NCBI RefSeq assembly: GCF_001509475.1
Contig: NZ_LLZG01000396.1
Span: 1 to 43,787, forward strand
Source: Streptomyces regalis
Lineage (GTDB): Bacteria; Actinomycetota; Actinomycetes; Streptomycetales; Streptomycetaceae
Direction of reading: 5' to 3'
DNA length: 43,787 bases
Each line of letters starts with the position of its first letter. Position 1 is the first letter of the stretch. This document shows positions 41,565-43,787 of this stretch, piece after piece. A model generated the notes under the pieces. It was given only the letters and a program-made list of their open reading frames with translations. It was not told the DNA's origin and did no database searches. Made by a program: the position numbers and the translations under genes.

Positions 41565-42589
41565 GAGGTGCTCCCTTCAGGGGTGGCGGAGGGATCGCCA
41601 TGGGGTGGGACGAGTGCAGGTGATCGGGTGGCCGTGGCTTCGGCGCGGCGCAGGAACGGGAGGGAGAGTTCGGCGAAGTGGGGGCCTGCGTGGGAGTGGC
41701 GGGGCAGTTCGACCACGGTCAGGCCCTGGTAGCCGGTGGCAGCGAGGGCGGCGAGCACGGGTGAGAAGTCGATCTCACCGTCGCCGAAGGGGAGGTGTTC
41801 ATGGATGTCGCGGCGCATGTCCTCGATCTGGACGTGACGCAGCCAGGGGGCGGCGGCGCGTACGCAGTCGGCAGGAGAGAGGGGTTCGAGGCACTGGCAG
41901 TGGCCGATGTCGAGGGTCAGGCCGAGGTGTTCCGGGTCGCCGAGCACCCGGCGCAGCCGGTGGAAGTCGGCAAGGGTGGCGAGGAGGTGGCCCGGTTCGG
42001 GTTCGATGGCGAGGGGGGTGCCGGCGGTGGCGGCGGCGTCCAGGACCGGAGCGAGGGTGTCGGCCAGGCGGTGCCAGGCGGTCTCCGGGTTCGTTCCCGG
42101 TGGTGTGATGCCGCTGAAGCAGTGGACGGCGTGGGCGCCGAGGTCGGCCGCTACCCGGACGGCACGGATCAGCAGGTCGACACGCCGGGCGCGGTCGTCC
42201 GGGTCGGGGTCCAGGAGGGAGGGTCCGTGTTTGCGACGGGGGTCGAGCACATAGCGGGCGCCTGTCTCCACGGTGACGTCCAGACCGAGCGCGTCCAAGC
42301 GGTGCGCGAGGCGGCGGGTGCGGGTGGTGAGGTCCGGGGCGAGCGGGTCCAGGTGCATGTGGTCGAGCGTCAGGCCGACGCCTTCGTAGCCGAGGTCGGC
42401 GAGCAGGGCCAGGGCGTCGTCGAGGCGGAGGTCGGCGAGGCCGTTGGTGCCGTAGCCGAAGCGGAGGGGGGTCGCGGCGGGCTCTGGGGAAAGGCCGGTG
42501 TCGTGCTCGGCGCGGGTGCGGTGAGGGCCGCCGCTGGGCGCCCGTACCTCGGGGGACCGGGCCGGGCTGCCGATGGTCGGATCGCTCAT
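41561..42589 (-). CDS. sugar phosphate isomerase/epimerase-like TIM-barrel protein
   Basis: 342 residues from ATG at 42589, overlapping the UbiA stop (ATGA). A 40-residue flexible N-terminus leads to LRFGYGTNGLADLRLDDALALLADLGYEGV. The barrel has LDVTVETGARYVLDPRRKHGPSLLD, LAIEPEPGHLL (Glu), LTLDIGHCQCLEP (Asp-His), HVQIEDMRRDIHEHLPFGDGEID and LTVVELPRHSHAGP, giving the usual divalent-metal site. It probably isomerises or epimerises a sugar or cyclitol that feeds the cluster. It is a second barrel enzyme beside EboE and is not part of the minimal ebo set that I recall. Confidence 0.85.
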   Translation of the reverse strand: MSDPTIGSPARSPEVRAPSGGPHRTRAEHDTGLSPEPAATPLRFGYGTNGLADLRLDDALALLADLGYEGVGLTLDHMHLDPLAPDLTTRTRRLAHRLDALGLDVTVETGARYVLDPRRKHGPSLLDPDPDDRARRVDLLIRAVRVAADLGAHAVHCFSGITPPGTNPETAWHRLADTLAPVLDAAATAGTPLAIEPEPGHLLATLADFHRLRRVLGDPEHLGLTLDIGHCQCLEPLSPADCVRAAAPWLRHVQIEDMRRDIHEHLPFGDGEIDFSPVLAALAATGYQGLTVVELPRHSHAGPHFAELSLPFLRRAEATATRSPALVPPHGDPSATPEGSTS

Positions 42590-43599
42590 GTGACGCTCAC
42601 CTTCCTTCCGAACCGTCGGCCGAGCGGGGCGAGACCCGCCACGAACAGCGCGGTGAGGACGGCACCGGATCGGGCGGTCAGCGCGGCCTGGAGGGGGATC
42701 GTGGCGCGGATGCCGCCGACGACGGCTCGTTGGGTGAGCGGAGGTGAAGGGTTGAGGGTGGCGTGGAAGTACGGGCGGGTGGCCGTTGCGGCGTAGGCGG
42801 CGGCCAGGGTTGTGCTCAGGGCGTCGGCGGTCGGCCGGGGCGGGCCGGACCAACGGCCTCGGCGGCGACCGGTGGCGGACGCGAGGACGTCGGGATGGGT
42901 GTCCGGCACACCGTGGGCGGCTGAGGGGAGCGCATCACGGGGGTCTGCCGGGCGTCGGTTGGGGCGGTGTGTCAGCAGGCGGCTGAGGAGGGCCGTGGTG
43001 GCCAGGGCCGCGAGGGGTGTCAGGGGTGAACCGCCCTTCGTCTCCTGGCGGGACACCGCAGTGACCGCGAGCGTGTGGGTGCCGAGCAGGGTGGCTGACG
43101 GGAGCGCCTCACGGGTGTGCCCGGTGGTGGCCGCGGCGCCGAGGAGGAGGTCGAGGGCGCGGGCGGTGGCCATCGCTGCCGGTCCGGCGGGGGTGTGCTT
43201 CAGGGCCAGGTCGTAGGACCAGATCGTGGCCGCGAGAGGCGCGGCGACCGCGAGGGCGGGACGACCGGACCGGGCGGCGAGGGCCAGGCCCACGCCGGTG
43301 AGGGCGCAGGCCGAGGTGAGGGCGGCGGCGGGGCGGATGCGGCCGGACGGGAGGGGGCGGTGAGGGCGTTCCTTGGCGTCCTCCTCGCGGTCCGCCCAGT
43401 CGTTGAGGGCCATGCCGGCCTCGTACAGGCAGAGGGAGGAACTGATGGCGAGCAAGGTGCGGGAGTTGGGGTGCGCGCCGGTGGCGGCGGCGCCCGCCAG
43501 CGCGTCGCCGGGGACGGTGAACAGGGCGGGGAGGCGCAGGAGTTCGGCCCAGGCCAGGCTGGAGTTCCGCCCCTCGGCGCGTTCGGGCCGCGAGCCCAT
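42586..43599 (-). CDS. eboC: UbiA-family prenyltransferase (EboC-like)
   Basis: 337 residues from ATG at 43599 (MGSRPERAEGRNSSLAWAEL). The frame stays open to the window edge, so a start farther upstream is possible, but the upstream residues are not family-like. The membrane protein has the first Asp-rich motif NDWADREEDAKERPHRPLPSG (N66, D67, D70, D74) and the second conserved region IWSYDLALKHTPAGPAAMATARALDLLLG. An inserted 50-residue low-complexity loop (THRPNRRPADPRDALPS and on) is followed by two more membrane segments. It should transfer a prenyl chain to an acceptor at the membrane; acceptor and chain length are unknown. It is the first gene of the visible ebo-like operon. Confidence 0.85.
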   Translation of the reverse strand: MGSRPERAEGRNSSLAWAELLRLPALFTVPGDALAGAAATGAHPNSRTLLAISSSLCLYEAGMALNDWADREEDAKERPHRPLPSGRIRPAAALTSACALTGVGLALAARSGRPALAVAAPLAATIWSYDLALKHTPAGPAAMATARALDLLLGAAATTGHTREALPSATLLGTHTLAVTAVSRQETKGGSPLTPLAALATTALLSRLLTHRPNRRPADPRDALPSAAHGVPDTHPDVLASATGRRRGRWSGPPRPTADALSTTLAAAYAATATRPYFHATLNPSPPLTQRAVVGGIRATIPLQAALTARSGAVLTALFVAGLAPLGRRFGRKVSVT

Positions 43600-43787
43600 G
43601 GCCCATGCGGGCTTGGTCAGGGCCGCCGACGACCGGTGCGCGTCGCCATCCCGGCCGGCCTCCGTAGCCGGGGACCACCCGACACCCGGCCACGACCAGC
43701 GCGCGCCATCACCCCGGCCCGTCACCGTCCCCCGCCCCCACCCACCAGGCAACCGCAACGAGCGCCGTGCCCCGCGCCCCCTCACCG
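43600..43787. other. window edge upstream of the ebo-like prenyltransferase
   Basis: No separate gene is recognisable in this 188-base edge. It is either the upstream region of the prenyltransferase or the end of a preceding gene outside the window. Confidence 0.3.

Overview
The window is chromosomal DNA of a Streptomyces (or a very close relative). Base composition is high-GC throughout, genes sit in tight ATGA/GTGA-overlapping operons, and the middle carries a complete SapB/AmfS-type (ram/amf) class III lanthipeptide locus. Many neighbours are families I know mainly from streptomycetes. No phage, transposase or CRISPR array is visible, and only one tRNA gene is present.

Layout, left to right. 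(1) 1-3949, minus strand: a compact operon of a PTPS/QueD-fold protein, a GT4 glycosyltransferase, a SAM methyltransferase and a further gene cut by the window edge, preceded by a zinc-type dehydrogenase. It looks like a small, unassigned biosynthetic unit. A CDP-alcohol phosphatidyltransferase is divergent from it (4058-4816). (2) 4820-10774, minus strand: a GNAT protein, a 440-base repeat-bearing spacer, then an operon of GNAT, peptide/nickel-type binding lipoprotein, a fused two-domain ABC permease and an MFS exporter. (3) 10957-12921: a CooC/MinD-like P-loop ATPase with an SCO5389-family partner, and a convergent unknown gene. (4) 13134-16166: a second EF-G (fusA2-type), a structured spacer, the tail of a lost ferredoxin gene, and a MarR regulator joined directly to that scar.

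(5) 16437-23473 is the ram/amf cluster: ramC (lyase-kinase-cyclase), ramS (37-residue precursor), ramA and ramB (ABC exporter halves), with ramR (response regulator) convergent. The core peptide differs from SapB and AmfS as I remember them: the first SxxS/Cys ring is one residue shorter and the two ring motifs are directly abutted. tRNA-Leu(GAG) lies next to ramR.

(6) 23981-35837 is an oxalate/CoA-thioester module. A minus-strand operon (sucC-like, sucD-like, aldehyde dehydrogenase) faces a plus-strand operon of a TPP-dependent oxalyl-CoA decarboxylase-like enzyme, a formyl-CoA:oxalate CoA-transferase, an ADP-forming acyl-CoA synthetase and two tandem OxlT-type transporters. A strong palindrome sits between the two operons. 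A likely scheme is import of oxalate, CoA transfer, decarboxylation, and CoA-donor supply from the two ADP-forming ligases.

(7) 35902-43787, minus strand: an ebo-like cluster (UbiA/EboC prenyltransferase, a TIM-barrel epimerase, EboA, TatD-like EboB, EboE, an EboF-like phosphodiesterase and a Tat-secreted TIM-barrel protein). It continues past the right edge. Ebo clusters are associated with moving or making lipid-like or pigment metabolites, but the product here is unknown.

Gene starts were chosen from ribosome binding sites, overlaps and family lengths. All functional assignments come from reading the sequence and from memory of the families; no database search was run.
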